DNA of 19,071 nt from Rikenellaceae bacterium UBA1749 (GCA_002315675.1 DCHP01000011.1:1-19071), one strand, 5' to 3'; counted from the stretch's first letter, positions 1 to 7,756 are shown. Numbers and translations: made by a program. Notes: generated by a model from the sequence alone, not told the origin.

Positions 1-588
1 TCGTCTTATACCTCGGAACGGATTAACAACATTTATCCATCCTTTGTGCATCTTTCCATGGTAATAGAACCTGCTTTTAAGATTGATTGAGTATTTGTTC
101 TGATATAATCTTCTCTCCTGAGGAAAACTTTCATTTTCATCGTTAAACAGATCATCCATTGAGATGTTTCCTTGCAATAGCCTACCCGTCCATATTGATG
201 CAAGAAGAATCAATAGATATCCGGTTGAAATATTGAATATGTAAATGGCAGAAGATGTTGATAAACACCAGAACATGATTATTCCGAGTATGAAAATTAA
301 CACGATCAACCGCCATGATATCCGTTCATTTATCGGACCTTTTGAACCAAAACATGAAAGAACTATAAAGAATAGTATAGTCATCCGGGATTTTACATGA
401 CTTGAAAATATTTCAAGATTTCTGTCAAGGTTAATTATTATCTGATGGCAAGTACTATTATAAAGACCATATCTTTCAAACAATCCGAAACAATGAATAT
501 ATATATGAGTCAATAGAATTACAAGGCTTGTTGCCCGAAACATATTCATTATCTTTAGTAGTGCCCTTCTATCATCATCCTGTCCCAT
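1..588 (-). CDS. mobC: MobC/TraG-type conjugative coupling protein, N-terminal part (runs off left edge)
   Basis: This minus-strand frame is open from an ATG at 588 to the window edge, giving the first 196 residues of a longer protein. It starts MGQDDDRRALLKIMNMFRA, has hydrophobic segments at about residues 18-40, 65-80 and 90-135 that would anchor it in the inner membrane, then a charged stretch (NDENESFPQERRLYQ) and the motif FYYHGKMHKGWINVVNPFRG. That motif and layout match my knowledge of the MobC/TraG (VirD4-like) coupling proteins of Bacteroidales conjugative elements, in which a Walker A ATPase follows just after 'NVVNPFRA'. The ATPase would lie beyond the edge, so intactness cannot be judged. 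Such proteins bring the relaxase-DNA complex to the type IV secretion channel. In known elements mobC follows mobA and mobB. Here no relaxase gene lies upstream, only about 320 bp and then a divergent GH2 gene. Confidence 0.5.
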   Translation of the reverse strand, partial: MGQDDDRRALLKIMNMFRATSLVILLTHIYIHCFGLFERYGLYNSTCHQIIINLDRNLEIFSSHVKSRMTILFFIVLSCFGSKGPINERISWRLIVLIFILGIIMFWCLSTSSAIYIFNISTGYLLILLASIWTGRLLQGNISMDDLFNDENESFPQERRLYQNKYSINLKSRFYYHGKMHKGWINVVNPFRGIRR

Positions 589-670
589 TGATATATTTTT
601 TATCTGTTTCTGCTTCTATTCACCTAAATAGTTAAATATGTTCTGCCATTTGATTTATTTTCTTAAGATT

Positions 671-767
671 GAGTCAACTTTAAAAAGTCCAAAAATTGAG
701 AAATGCCCCCATTTCAGATGCCTGTAGCGGATATATAAACTTTAACGATACTTATTAAAGTGGGCTC
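671..767 (+). mobile_element. MITE-like element copy 1 (97 bp)
   Basis: This is a 97-bp copy of the five-member repeat. The left end GAGTCAACTTTAAAAAGT and the reverse complement of the right end, GAGCCCACTTTAATAAGT, match at 15 of 18 positions. Perfect 6-bp direct repeats AAGATT flank it at 665-670 and 768-773, as expected of a target-site duplication. Inside are the shared blocks ATTGAGAAA, CCTGTA and AACGATA. In this copy both ends carry ACTTT where the other copies carry ACTTG, so the inverted pairing is kept. It lies in the 319-bp gap between the divergent mobC and GH2 genes, 140 bp ahead of the GH2 start. It has no coding capacity. Confidence 0.5.
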
Positions 768-880
768 AAGATTAATTTATAATAAATCACACAGGTGGCT
801 AAAAGTATTACAATTTTATGTCGTCATTCACGGACACAATATGACACATATTCACTTCTTATTTTCAAATGAAAAATTCA

Positions 881-895
881 TATCTTTATAAAAAA
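881..895 (+). promoter_or_regulatory. Possible promoter of the first GH2 gene
   Basis: TATCTTTA at 881-888 matches 7 of 8 positions of the Bacteroidetes -7 element (TAnnTTTG), and would start transcription about 12 bases before the ATG at 908. No convincing TTTG -33 element is present at the usual distance, so this is tentative. Confidence 0.5.
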
Positions 896-907
896 TATTA
901 AAGTAAA

Positions 908-2725
908 ATGAAGAACAGATTTTTAATGACAATTATTGCTATTGCATTATGCAGCAATAGTGCTTTTGCCCAGTGGAAACCGGCAGGAGACAAGATAATG
1001 ACCAAATGGGCTCAACAGGTTGATCCTGATAATGTACTTAATGAATATCCACGTCCTCTTATTGAAAGGACTGCATGGGTTAATCTTAACGGGCTCTGGG
1101 ACTACGCTATTAAACCTGTCGGTCAGGCAATTCCATCTGAGTATGATGGTCAGATTCTTGTTCCTTTTGCTATAGAGTCTTCTCTTTCCGGTGTGCAGAA
1201 ATCAGTTGGAGTTGATAACGAACTATGGTACAAACGAAAGTTTAATGTACCTGCCACATGGAAAGGCAAGAATGTTGTTCTGAATTTCGGTGCCGTTGAC
1301 TGGAAATGTGAGGTCTATGTGAACGATATAGTAATCGGAAAACATCAGGGCGGATATGCTCCATTCTCATTTGATATTACTCCATATCTAACTCAAAAAG
1401 GAGAACAGACAATAGTATTGAGGGTATATGATCCAACAGATAAAGGTATCTGTCCAAGAGGTAAACAAGTGTCTGATCCAAGTGGAATATGGTACACTTC
1501 TGTAACAGGTATCTGGCAGACTGTATGGATTGAACCTGTTTTTGAAAATCACATAGTATCACTGAAAACAGTCCCTAATGTTAAGGCAAATACAATCAAT
1601 TTCACTGCTGAAGCTTCAAAATTTAAGTTAGGTGATATAGTTACTGTTGAAGTACTTGATGATGGAAAGGTAATTTCCGTTGGTAAAGGAACTCCAGGCA
1701 ATACGATTTGTCTGCCTATTAGCAATCCGAAATTATGGACCCCTGATACTCCGAACCTTTATGATGTTAAGGTAAAACTTGAAAATGGAGGAAAAGTTCT
1801 TGATGAGTTTAAATCATATGCTGCTATGCGTTCTGTTTCCAGAATAACAGATAGCAAGGGATTCCATCGTATTGCACTTAACGGCGAGGCAATTTTTAAT
1901 TTCGGTCCTCTTGATCAGGGATGGTGGCCTGATGGACTATATACCGCTCCTTCTGATGAAGCTTTAGCGTTTGATATAATCAAAACTAAGGAACTTGGCT
2001 TCAATATGATCCGTAAACATGTCAAAGTTGAACCAGCCAGATGGTATTATCACTGTGACAGATTAGGTATTCTTGTATGGCAGGACATGCCAAGTGGTGA
2101 TTTCGCAAATGGAGTATGGGATCCAAGTACCATTAATGGTGGACGTGATGCTCAAAGGTCGCAGGCATCCCGTAATAACTACTATGATGAATGGAAAGAG
2201 ATAATTGATTTATGCTATTCCAATCCATCTGTAATTGTATGGGTACCATTCAACGAAGGATGGGGGCAGTTTGATACAGAAAGCGTTGTATCATGGACAA
2301 AATCATATGATCCGTCAAGACTTGTAAATCCTGCCAGCGGTGGAAACTTCCGCCTCTGCGGCGATATTACAGATTTTCATCATTATCCTTTTCCTAAGAT
2401 TAGTCATTTTGATCCACGCCGTATTACAGCTATTGGAGAATATGGTGGGATAGGCCTTCCTGTTGAGGGACACTTATGGTGGAACAAGAAAAACTGGGGT
2501 TATGTACAATTCAAGAACAGTGATGAAGTAACTTCAGAATATGTTAAATACACTGAAATGTTGAAGGATATAGTCAGAAATGGTATATCTGGTGCAGTGT
2601 ATACACAGACTACTGATGTTGAAGGAGAGGTCAATGGTCTTATGACTTATGACCGTGAAATAATGAAGGTTAATTTAGATAAAGTCTCAGAAGCCAACAA
2701 ATCAGTCATAAATTCAATGAAATAG
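908..2725 (+). CDS. Exported glycoside hydrolase family 2 protein (beta-galactosidase/beta-glucuronidase-like)
   Basis: The 605-residue protein begins with a clear signal peptide (MKNRFLMTIIAIALCSNSAFA, probable cleavage before QW), so it acts in the periplasm or at the cell surface. Domains follow the GH2 order: a jelly-roll sugar-binding domain at about residues 45-210 (LNGLWDY, VDNELWYKRKF, VYVNDIVIGKHQGGYAPF), an immunoglobulin-like domain at about 215-310, and a TIM barrel from about 320. In the barrel, NEGWG puts the expected acid/base at Glu450, and IGEYGG puts the expected nucleophile at Glu511. Both residues are present, so it should be active. The family splits retaining beta-glycosidic bonds; beta-galactoside, glucuronide or mannoside cannot be distinguished from sequence alone. 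The neighbouring GH10 and GH127-like genes suggest work on hemicellulose side chains. It is short for GH2 and lacks extra C-terminal domains. A strong hairpin terminator follows. Confidence 0.5.
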   Translation: MKNRFLMTIIAIALCSNSAFAQWKPAGDKIMTKWAQQVDPDNVLNEYPRPLIERTAWVNLNGLWDYAIKPVGQAIPSEYDGQILVPFAIESSLSGVQKSVGVDNELWYKRKFNVPATWKGKNVVLNFGAVDWKCEVYVNDIVIGKHQGGYAPFSFDITPYLTQKGEQTIVLRVYDPTDKGICPRGKQVSDPSGIWYTSVTGIWQTVWIEPVFENHIVSLKTVPNVKANTINFTAEASKFKLGDIVTVEVLDDGKVISVGKGTPGNTICLPISNPKLWTPDTPNLYDVKVKLENGGKVLDEFKSYAAMRSVSRITDSKGFHRIALNGEAIFNFGPLDQGWWPDGLYTAPSDEALAFDIIKTKELGFNMIRKHVKVEPARWYYHCDRLGILVWQDMPSGDFANGVWDPSTINGGRDAQRSQASRNNYYDEWKEIIDLCYSNPSVIVWVPFNEGWGQFDTESVVSWTKSYDPSRLVNPASGGNFRLCGDITDFHHYPFPKISHFDPRRITAIGEYGGIGLPVEGHLWWNKKNWGYVQFKNSDEVTSEYVKYTEMLKDIVRNGISGAVYTQTTDVEGEVNGLMTYDREIMKVNLDKVSEANKSVINSMK

Positions 2726-2779
2726 AGTTGCAATAGCATGTATTCAAGTTTGTTTCAGCTTGAATAGGTGATATATCAT

Positions 2780-2825
2780 AAATCATACCTGTATTTTTTA
2801 AAAAATACAGGTATGATTTTATTTC
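2780..2825 (+). terminator. Intrinsic terminator after the first GH2 gene (perfect 20-bp stem)
   Basis: Arms 2780-2799 and 2800-2819 are perfect reverse complements with no spacer (AAATCATACCTGTATTTTTT pairs with the following 20 bases). A T-rich tail (TTTTATTT) follows. It lies 55 bp after the GH2 stop codon. The central T6/A6 also makes it a plausible terminator on the other strand. Confidence 0.5.
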
Positions 2826-2830
2826 GAATT

Positions 2831-3148
2831 GACTTGTAGGCTCTAAGAACTCTAGAGAACAATACCTATTGTTCAGCTTTGATATGGGTGTGTTTTAGCC
2901 TCTCAAGCGTTTTTTTTGTCGCTATTTACACGCAAACTTTCTTTATTTGTAACCTAATTCCCGGAATTACTTTTGTGTTTTATTACAGTTGTTTGACTAC
3001 TGTAATCATAGCATTTAGTTGTTTGTATTTGTTTTTGAAATTCTTTTGAGGCTCTCAATGTCAGAAAAGAAGAAATCTGCTGTATTGATGGATATGTTAG
3101 CCTGGTTTATATGCCGAGTTCTTCAAAAGTCTTATTTGATTTGTTCAT
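2831..3148. other. Intergenic stretch of unexplained content, with a small inverted repeat
   Basis: This stretch lies between the GH2 terminator and the end of the convergent GH10 gene. An inverted repeat GAACAAT-ACCT-ATTGTTC sits at 2857-2874, beside a CTCTAGAG palindrome at 2850-2857; either could be an operator. A consensus promoter follows at 2946-2975. A 48-codon frame from the ATG at 3058 (MSEKKKSAVLMDMLAWFICR...) runs into the GH10 3' end. I do not recognise it and do not call it a gene. It may be a degraded remnant. Confidence 0.5.
2946..2975 (+). promoter_or_regulatory. Bacteroidetes-type promoter with no clear gene
   Basis: TTTG at 2946-2949, an 18-base spacer and TACTTTTG at 2968-2975 fully match the Bacteroidetes -33/-7 pattern (TTTG, TAnnTTTG). 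Transcription would start near 2982, right at a hairpin (ATTACAGT at 2982-2989, 9-base loop, ACTGTAAT at 2999-3006), and would run antisense into the end of the GH10 gene. No convincing plus-strand gene follows. Confidence 0.5.
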
Positions 3149-4474
3149 TTATTGTACGTGATATGTCATTGTTCTGGTTTTGCCGCTACGATCTGTCCAT
3201 CTGATACGATATTCACCCTTGAATCCGCGGAATGAGATGCTGCCGTCCTCATCGGCTTTCAGAGTGAGGTTGGTACGCCACTGATGGTTGATGAGTTCGT
3301 CAAGTACGAAATAGACAGGCTTAGGGTTCATATCCTTGTCGTAAAGACCTGAATATGATGGCTCTCCGGGAGCAGCTCCTCCATCCACAAGATTCCACCA
3401 GGTTATTCCCATGAGCGATGGAGTACTGAACCATAGACGATAAAGGTTTTTTGCTATCTCGGCTTGTATGAGGTTGCCGATGCTAGTATCATCAGGAGCA
3501 CTTATGGTGATTTCGCTTAGATGGATCGGGCGTCCTGTCTCAGCCATGATAGAGATCTTGCTACTGATTTTGTCAGGGGTCATTGACGTTGGCTTACCTT
3601 GGGCTATTGCGAGTGATTCCTTTGGGTCGAAGATATGGCTCTGTATTCCTACATTGTCAATCTTGACACCTCTGTCAATCAGATTTCTTACCAGTTCGCA
3701 ATATCTTCTGAAATCTCCCTCTCCCCAGTGGATGTCCGTGTCGTTTATATTGAACATGACATTTTTGGGGAAATATTTCATCGCCCAACTATAGGTCTTG
3801 TACGTGTAGTCGTCAGGCATCAATCCCCTATTGGCCTGATCTATGGGTTCGTTCACAACATCCCATCGGTTAAGTCTTCCCTTGTATCTACGGGCAATAA
3901 TCTTCACATGATCCTGAATGATTTCTTCCATCTGTTCTCTATCCTCTGGCATCCATGTGGGATGTCCCCAACGACGTAATCCGTATACAATGGCATGCCC
4001 GTTCATGTTCACGCCTCTGGACTCGAAGTAATCTACAACCGGGTCTGTTGCAGGCCTTCGGTATTCATAGGGGCTATCGGCGGTAAAACGGATTGCACCC
4101 TGCTGTGGCTCAAGAGTTTTCCAATAAAAGGCAACCGTTGCTGCATTAAACAGGGTGCCGAAAGTCTCTTGATAACGTTTATTCTTTTCTGGGGTATCCA
4201 GTTGCCCGAACAGGAAACTATTACTGCCGAATAGGAAGTCACTAGAAATCTGTTCCACGATAACATCAGTCCCGGCTTTTACATTGTGCAGTGAAACCTT
4301 TGCATCGGCTTTGCGGTATTTTTCTATATTCTGGTCTATCGTTTTCTGGACATCGTCATTCCAAACCTTATAGTACTGCTCGCTCATCACCTTGTCGGAA
4401 GAATCAAAGGTGGCAGCCGAAGCAATCAAACTCATTCCGAAAAAGATGGCTGAAAGAAAATAAATGTGTTTCAT
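3149..4474 (-). CDS. Exported GH10 endo-beta-1,4-xylanase
   Basis: The 441-residue protein has an N-terminal signal peptide (MKHIYFLSAIFFGMSLIASA, cleavage near residue 20-21) and one GH10 TIM barrel filling about residues 40-395. Family hallmarks are visible: GHAIVYGLRRWGHPTW, WDVVNEPID with the acid/base Glu209, IDNVGIQSH, HLSEITI with the nucleophile Glu321, and ITWWNLVDGGAAPGEPSYSGLYD near the barrel end. GH10 enzymes cut the beta-1,4-xylan backbone with retention. A short C-terminal segment of about 45 residues (LTLKADEDGSISFRGFKGEYRIRW) looks like a small beta domain often seen after GH10 domains in Bacteroidetes. The catalytic pair is intact. A MITE-like copy ends 21 bp ahead of the start codon, so its 5' leader or promoter has been altered. 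No SusC/D partner is in view. Xylan-type specificity is strongly supported by family; the exact substrate is not. Confidence 0.5.
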   Translation of the reverse strand: MKHIYFLSAIFFGMSLIASAATFDSSDKVMSEQYYKVWNDDVQKTIDQNIEKYRKADAKVSLHNVKAGTDVIVEQISSDFLFGSNSFLFGQLDTPEKNKRYQETFGTLFNAATVAFYWKTLEPQQGAIRFTADSPYEYRRPATDPVVDYFESRGVNMNGHAIVYGLRRWGHPTWMPEDREQMEEIIQDHVKIIARRYKGRLNRWDVVNEPIDQANRGLMPDDYTYKTYSWAMKYFPKNVMFNINDTDIHWGEGDFRRYCELVRNLIDRGVKIDNVGIQSHIFDPKESLAIAQGKPTSMTPDKISSKISIMAETGRPIHLSEITISAPDDTSIGNLIQAEIAKNLYRLWFSTPSLMGITWWNLVDGGAAPGEPSYSGLYDKDMNPKPVYFVLDELINHQWRTNLTLKADEDGSISFRGFKGEYRIRWTDRSGKTRTMTYHVQ

Positions 4475-4495
4475 TGATAATAGATATTAATTATT

Positions 4496-4592
4496 GAACG
4501 CATTTGAAAGTATGTTTTGTCGTTTTCGCTATTTGTACAGGGGCCTCTACGATGGGGCGTTTCTCAATATTTGGACTTTTTCAAGCAGGCTC
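4496..4592 (-). mobile_element. MITE-like element copy 2 (97 bp), in the GH10 leader
   Basis: Read on the minus strand it starts GAGCCTGCTTGAAAAAGTCC and contains AAATATTGAGAAA, GAGGCC, CCTGTA and AAAACGA, like the other copies. Its other end is worn (TTTGAAAGTA). Perfect 6-bp direct repeats ATTATT lie at 4490-4495 and 4593-4598. The element and its duplication sit 15 bp from the xylanase ATG, so it is either in the 5' untranslated region or has displaced the promoter. Confidence 0.5.
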
Positions 4593-4598
4593 ATTATT

Positions 4599-4834
4599 GA
4601 TTAAAGTTTTTCAAATAAATTCTATGATAAAAACCATAAAAATCTTTAATTAATTTATTGTTTTTCAGTGTTTTGCATCAAAATCACAAATTAACCAAAT
4701 CTAAACTAAGTTTGACAGTGAGTTTCTGAATTGCGTTTAATTTTCACTGAAATTATTGCGGACTCCATGATGATGGTTTTGAAACAACTACATATGGGAG
4801 GCCTTAATTACCTGAGAAACTTGGGTTAGTGTTG
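4599..4834 (-). promoter_or_regulatory. Rest of the GH10 upstream gap, with a possible -7 element
   Basis: On the minus strand, TAGATTTG at 4703-4696 matches the -7 pattern TAnnTTTG, but no good -33 TTTG is at the right distance. If used, it would give the GH10 transcript a leader of about 215 bases carrying MITE copy 2. Nothing else is recognised in this AT-rich gap. Confidence 0.5.
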
Positions 4835-7079
4835 TTATGGCTCCATTTCGTAATAAGAATAATTTTCTGCTTTCCCAACTTTAACATATCGTCTGCTTAT
4901 TATTGCCTTATTCTGTCCATCAGGGGTGTATTCTGCTGTAATAAGGTATCCTCCAGGAACTTCCGGAACCTTTATTGTTTCAGTCAATTCAGTCTTAAGA
5001 TATGGGGGAATATATATATCGAGTTTAGTGCTGTATACTACTTTCCCATCAGAATCGTAAATGTTTATATTTACTTTTCCATTGGAACCATGAGAAAGGT
5101 CATTTACTCCTACAAGATGTATTGCCTTGTATTGTCCAGGGACAAGAACATCATTATGTTTGGTATAACGAGTGTCGACCAGATCAAGGAATACGGCCTC
5201 TGGTGCAAAACAATGCTTGAACCATTTCATTGCTGGTGATGGCTCAAGGTCTTTTATCTGATTAATATACCAGTCTCCTGTCTTTCCTCCATTGTTTGTC
5301 AAGGAACAGAAACTTAAAATACCTGCGAGATTTCTTTCAGATCTCAACCATTCTGTCTCTGCCTGGAGCCAATATGCCTGAAATTTTCTTCTTTGTTCTG
5401 CAGTTGCATTTTCTCCTACAAAATACCGGTAATTCCAGTATGTAAGATAACTTGGCTGGCCATTTCTGTTTAACCATGCCCACCCATATTCATTTACAAG
5501 TTGCGGAACTGAAAAGCCTATAAATCCCGGATGATATCTCCAGTAGTCCAGTGAACCCAGTTTGTCCGGCTGTTCGCTGAAATACTTATTGATTTGTTCA
5601 TCAGTATTGAATGTGTTGACATTATGTACATAGTTGTATGGATGTGGTTCGTCAATGTCGTCCTTAGAATTTTCATCAACCATGTATCCTGCATCAAACA
5701 GTCTTGTAGGATCGAGTTTCTTCAGTTCTGGAATCAGATGATAACCGATATAGTCATTTACATTCTCATTTATGCAGTCCCAAATTACAATAGACGGATG
5801 GTTACCATCACTCCATACCCAGTCTGTATATTCCTTACGAATTTGTTCGTCCCATCCATGTTTTTGCCAGTACATCCATTCGTTCTGGATTATGATTCCA
5901 TATTCATCACAAAGATCGTACCAGAATTTAGGTGCCAGCCCGACACAGATTCTCATCGCATTCCACTGAAGAGCCTTTGGGTCATCAATGATAAGTTTCT
6001 TGACCCATTTCCTGTCCCACGGAAGATTATTACACTCCCTATCTTCAAAGAAACGATGTAACGTAATGTTTGTACCACGCAACAGGTATTTTTGTCCATT
6101 CAGATTGAAGAACAGACCTTTGACTTTAAAATCTCTTATTCCAAAATTATCTGAGTAGCAATCAATTATCCTGCCATCTTTGCTATGGACTTCAATTTCG
6201 CCCGTGTAAAGGAATGGGTCTTCTGGACTCCATGGATGTGCATCCGGAACACTGATGGAGGTCTTGATACTTGTATTATTGCCATGTTCAGCACTTACTC
6301 TAACTTTCTTTGTCGCTACAATGGTACCGGATTTCTTTTCCTTTATTCTGATAATCAAAGATATACTGTCACTGATTTCACCCATGCAGATTTCCCGTTC
6401 TGATGGCTTCAGGCTCTGGATTATACTCTTTACTTCAATTTTCTTATCCTTGTAGGAAGGAAGGAACAAAGCTTTGTCTACATAGGTATCAGATGTTACA
6501 GTCAGAAAAACGTCATCCCAGATTCCAGAGATAAATTGAAACTTTTCAATATCAGTCTGACCTGCAACTTCACTTGGAAGCCATGCACGATCACTTACCA
6601 TTATCAGAATCTCATCATTTTTGTCGAACTTTAAATAGTCTGTAATGTTGCAACGAATAGGAGTTGAGGATTCTATTGCACTTTTAACAAAATGTCCGTT
6701 GATATAGACATTGGTTGTATACATACTCTTTAATATAGTCAAAAGTACTTTTTTCCCTTTGTATGAATCATCAAGTGACAATTTCTTACTATACCAGTTG
6801 TACATGGGTGTATAATTTCTTTCAGCAGTGCGACAATACTCTATTTTATCCTCGTATAACCCACCGGTAAAAAAATTTGTCATATTGAGATATTCTTGGT
6901 TCTGCCAAAGTAATAATACCAGGGACCGGAATTGTTCTCGTAAATTTTTTAGGAGGGAATGCTGTCTCAGTCTGGTCAAAAACCCATTGTCCGTTAAGGC
7001 TGATAGTTTCTCTTGGACTAACTCCAGCGAAACAACTTATGCAGCTGATAGTCAGAAATAATTGAAATAGTCGCTTCAT
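4835..7079 (-). pseudogene. Exported glycoside hydrolase family 2 protein, frameshifted near the N-terminus
   Basis: Two overlapping minus-strand frames make one GH2 protein. The first starts at 7079 with a signal peptide (MKRLFQLFLTISCISCFAG), continues LNGQWVFDQTETAFPPKKFTRTIPVPG...YDKFFY and stops soon after. The second runs to the stop at 4835 and reads FFTGGLYEDKIEYCRTAERNYTPMYNWYSKKL, the expected continuation of the sugar-binding domain. Removing one base from the 7-base run at 6869-6875 joins them into about 747 residues. The long frame keeps both catalytic sites: CINEN with the presumed acid/base (codon top at 5767) and VNEYGW with the presumed nucleophile (5491). A C-terminal beta domain follows. 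GH2 enzymes are retaining beta-glycosidases; substrate unknown. Translation from an internal ATG would lack export and part of the binding domain, so the gene is broken unless slippage restores the frame or the base is a sequencing error. Confidence 0.5.
6869..6875 (-). other. Homopolymer run at the GH2 frameshift point
   Basis: Seven A residues on the plus strand (seven T in the sense strand of the second GH2 gene) mark where the open frame changes. Six would give an uninterrupted protein reading YDKFFTGGLYED. The site could vary by slipped-strand mispairing or be rescued by polymerase slippage; sequence alone cannot tell. Confidence 0.5.
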
Positions 7080-7106
7080 AAATGAATCTGTTTTAAAAAT
7101 TAAATG

Positions 7107-7136
7107 CAAAAATTTGTATAACTCCATCGGTTGCAA
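7107..7136 (-). promoter_or_regulatory. Possible promoter of the second GH2 gene
   Basis: On the minus strand TTG (7136-7134), a 19-base spacer and AATTTTTG (7114-7107, 7 of 8 to TAnnTTTG) sit about 28 bp ahead of the ATG at 7079. MITE copy 3 ends just upstream at 7146. Confidence 0.5.
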
Positions 7137-7145
7137 TCTAAATCT

Positions 7146-7242
7146 GTGCATACTCGAAAAAGTATGGTTTGTAGTTTTTATCAATAGTTCAGGCCTCTAC
7201 AATGGTGGTGTTCCTCAATATTTGGAGCTTTTCAAATAGCTC
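7146..7242 (-). mobile_element. MITE-like element copy 3 (97 bp)
   Basis: On the minus strand it reads GAGCTATTTGAAAAGCTCC, AAATATTGAGGAA, TAGAGGCCTG, AAAAACT and ends in the inverted TACTTTTTCGAGT block. Flanking 6-mers AAATCT (7140-7145) and ATATCT (7243-7248) match at 5 of 6, a worn target-site duplication. It lies 66 bp upstream of the second GH2 gene, same orientation relative to that gene as copies 1 and 2 to theirs. Confidence 0.5.
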
Positions 7243-7450
7243 ATATCTACATTTTGAGATCAGTTATGCTTTTTCTTAAATGATTGCGATGATAAAGATA
7301 CTTAATTTAATATCAATTCATGAAATCATACAATAATACATACTTTTGGCACAAATCCTTGTCTTTTTGCTCGATTGTCATAGAACAACTGATATGTGGA
7401 ATAGAAATATAATAACCGATTGCCAAGAATTTCATTTTATTCATAATAGT
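7243..7450. other. 208-bp spacer between two MITE-like copies
   Basis: AT-rich DNA with no coding frame I can support. TACTTTTG at 7341-7348 (plus) matches the -7 consensus, but there is no -33 element at the right distance. Confidence 0.5.
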
Positions 7451-7546
7451 GAGTCTTGAGAAAGTATCATTTTATCGTTTTTACCATTGGTACAGGCCGT
7501 CCGTTCTAGGGTATTTCTCAATTTTAGAACTTTTTCAAGTGTGTTC
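7451..7546 (-). mobile_element. MITE-like element copy 4 (96 bp)
   Basis: The right end, read on the minus strand, is GAACACACTTGAAAAAGT; the left end is GAGTCTTGAGAAAGTA with a small deletion. Shared inner blocks are ATTGAGAAAT, GGCCTGTACC and GGTAAAAACGATAAAA. Flanking 6-mers AATAGT (7445-7450) and AACAGT (7547-7552) match at 5 of 6. It is in the same direction as copy 3 and lies 230 bp ahead of the dikinase gene, reversed relative to it. Confidence 0.5.
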
Positions 7547-7552
7547 AACAGT

Positions 7553-7727
7553 TATATTTCTACATGAGTGAAAGATTGACGATACTTTTGTACTTTTATG
7601 TGAAGATAATGGTAAGCAGGAAGATGTTCTTTATACCATAAATTGCATAACTGATGCAATGATTGTAAAATTCTTATCAAATTAGAAGAAAAGTACTGAA
7701 AAATAGTCAAATAGTCTTATTTATAGA
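7553..7727. other. Dikinase upstream region with a small inverted repeat
   Basis: ATTGCAT at 7642-7648 and ATGCAAT at 7654-7660 form a perfect 7-bp inverted repeat around a 5-base spacer, about 70 bp ahead of the promoter at 7728-7756. It could be a regulator site. No gene is seen here. Confidence 0.5.
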
Positions 7728-7756
7728 TTGGAATTTGCAATAAAAGATTATCTTTG
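7728..7756 (+). promoter_or_regulatory. Promoter of the dikinase-led gene run
   Basis: TTG at 7728-7730, an 18-base spacer and TATCTTTG at 7749-7756 (8 of 8 to TAnnTTTG). Transcription should begin near 7763, a short leader of about 14 bases before the ATG at 7777. Confidence 0.5.

Noticed and set aside
2780..2819. Perfect 40-bp palindrome as an integration (att) or resolvase site
   Set aside because: Its place 55 bp after a stop codon and its T-rich tail make an intrinsic terminator the simpler reading.
3058..3204. 48-codon frame MSEKKKSAVLMDMLAWFICR... as a gene
   Set aside because: No recognisable homology, overlaps the end of the GH10 gene on the other strand, and shows no translation signal. 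Kept only as part of a finding.
4829..5239. 136-codon plus-strand open frame
   Set aside because: It is antisense to the conserved C-terminal part of the second GH2 gene and has no recognisable content.
7080..7184. Upstream extension of the second GH2 gene to an ATG at 7184
   Set aside because: The extra 35 residues precede a normal signal peptide starting at 7079 and would begin inside MITE copy 3.
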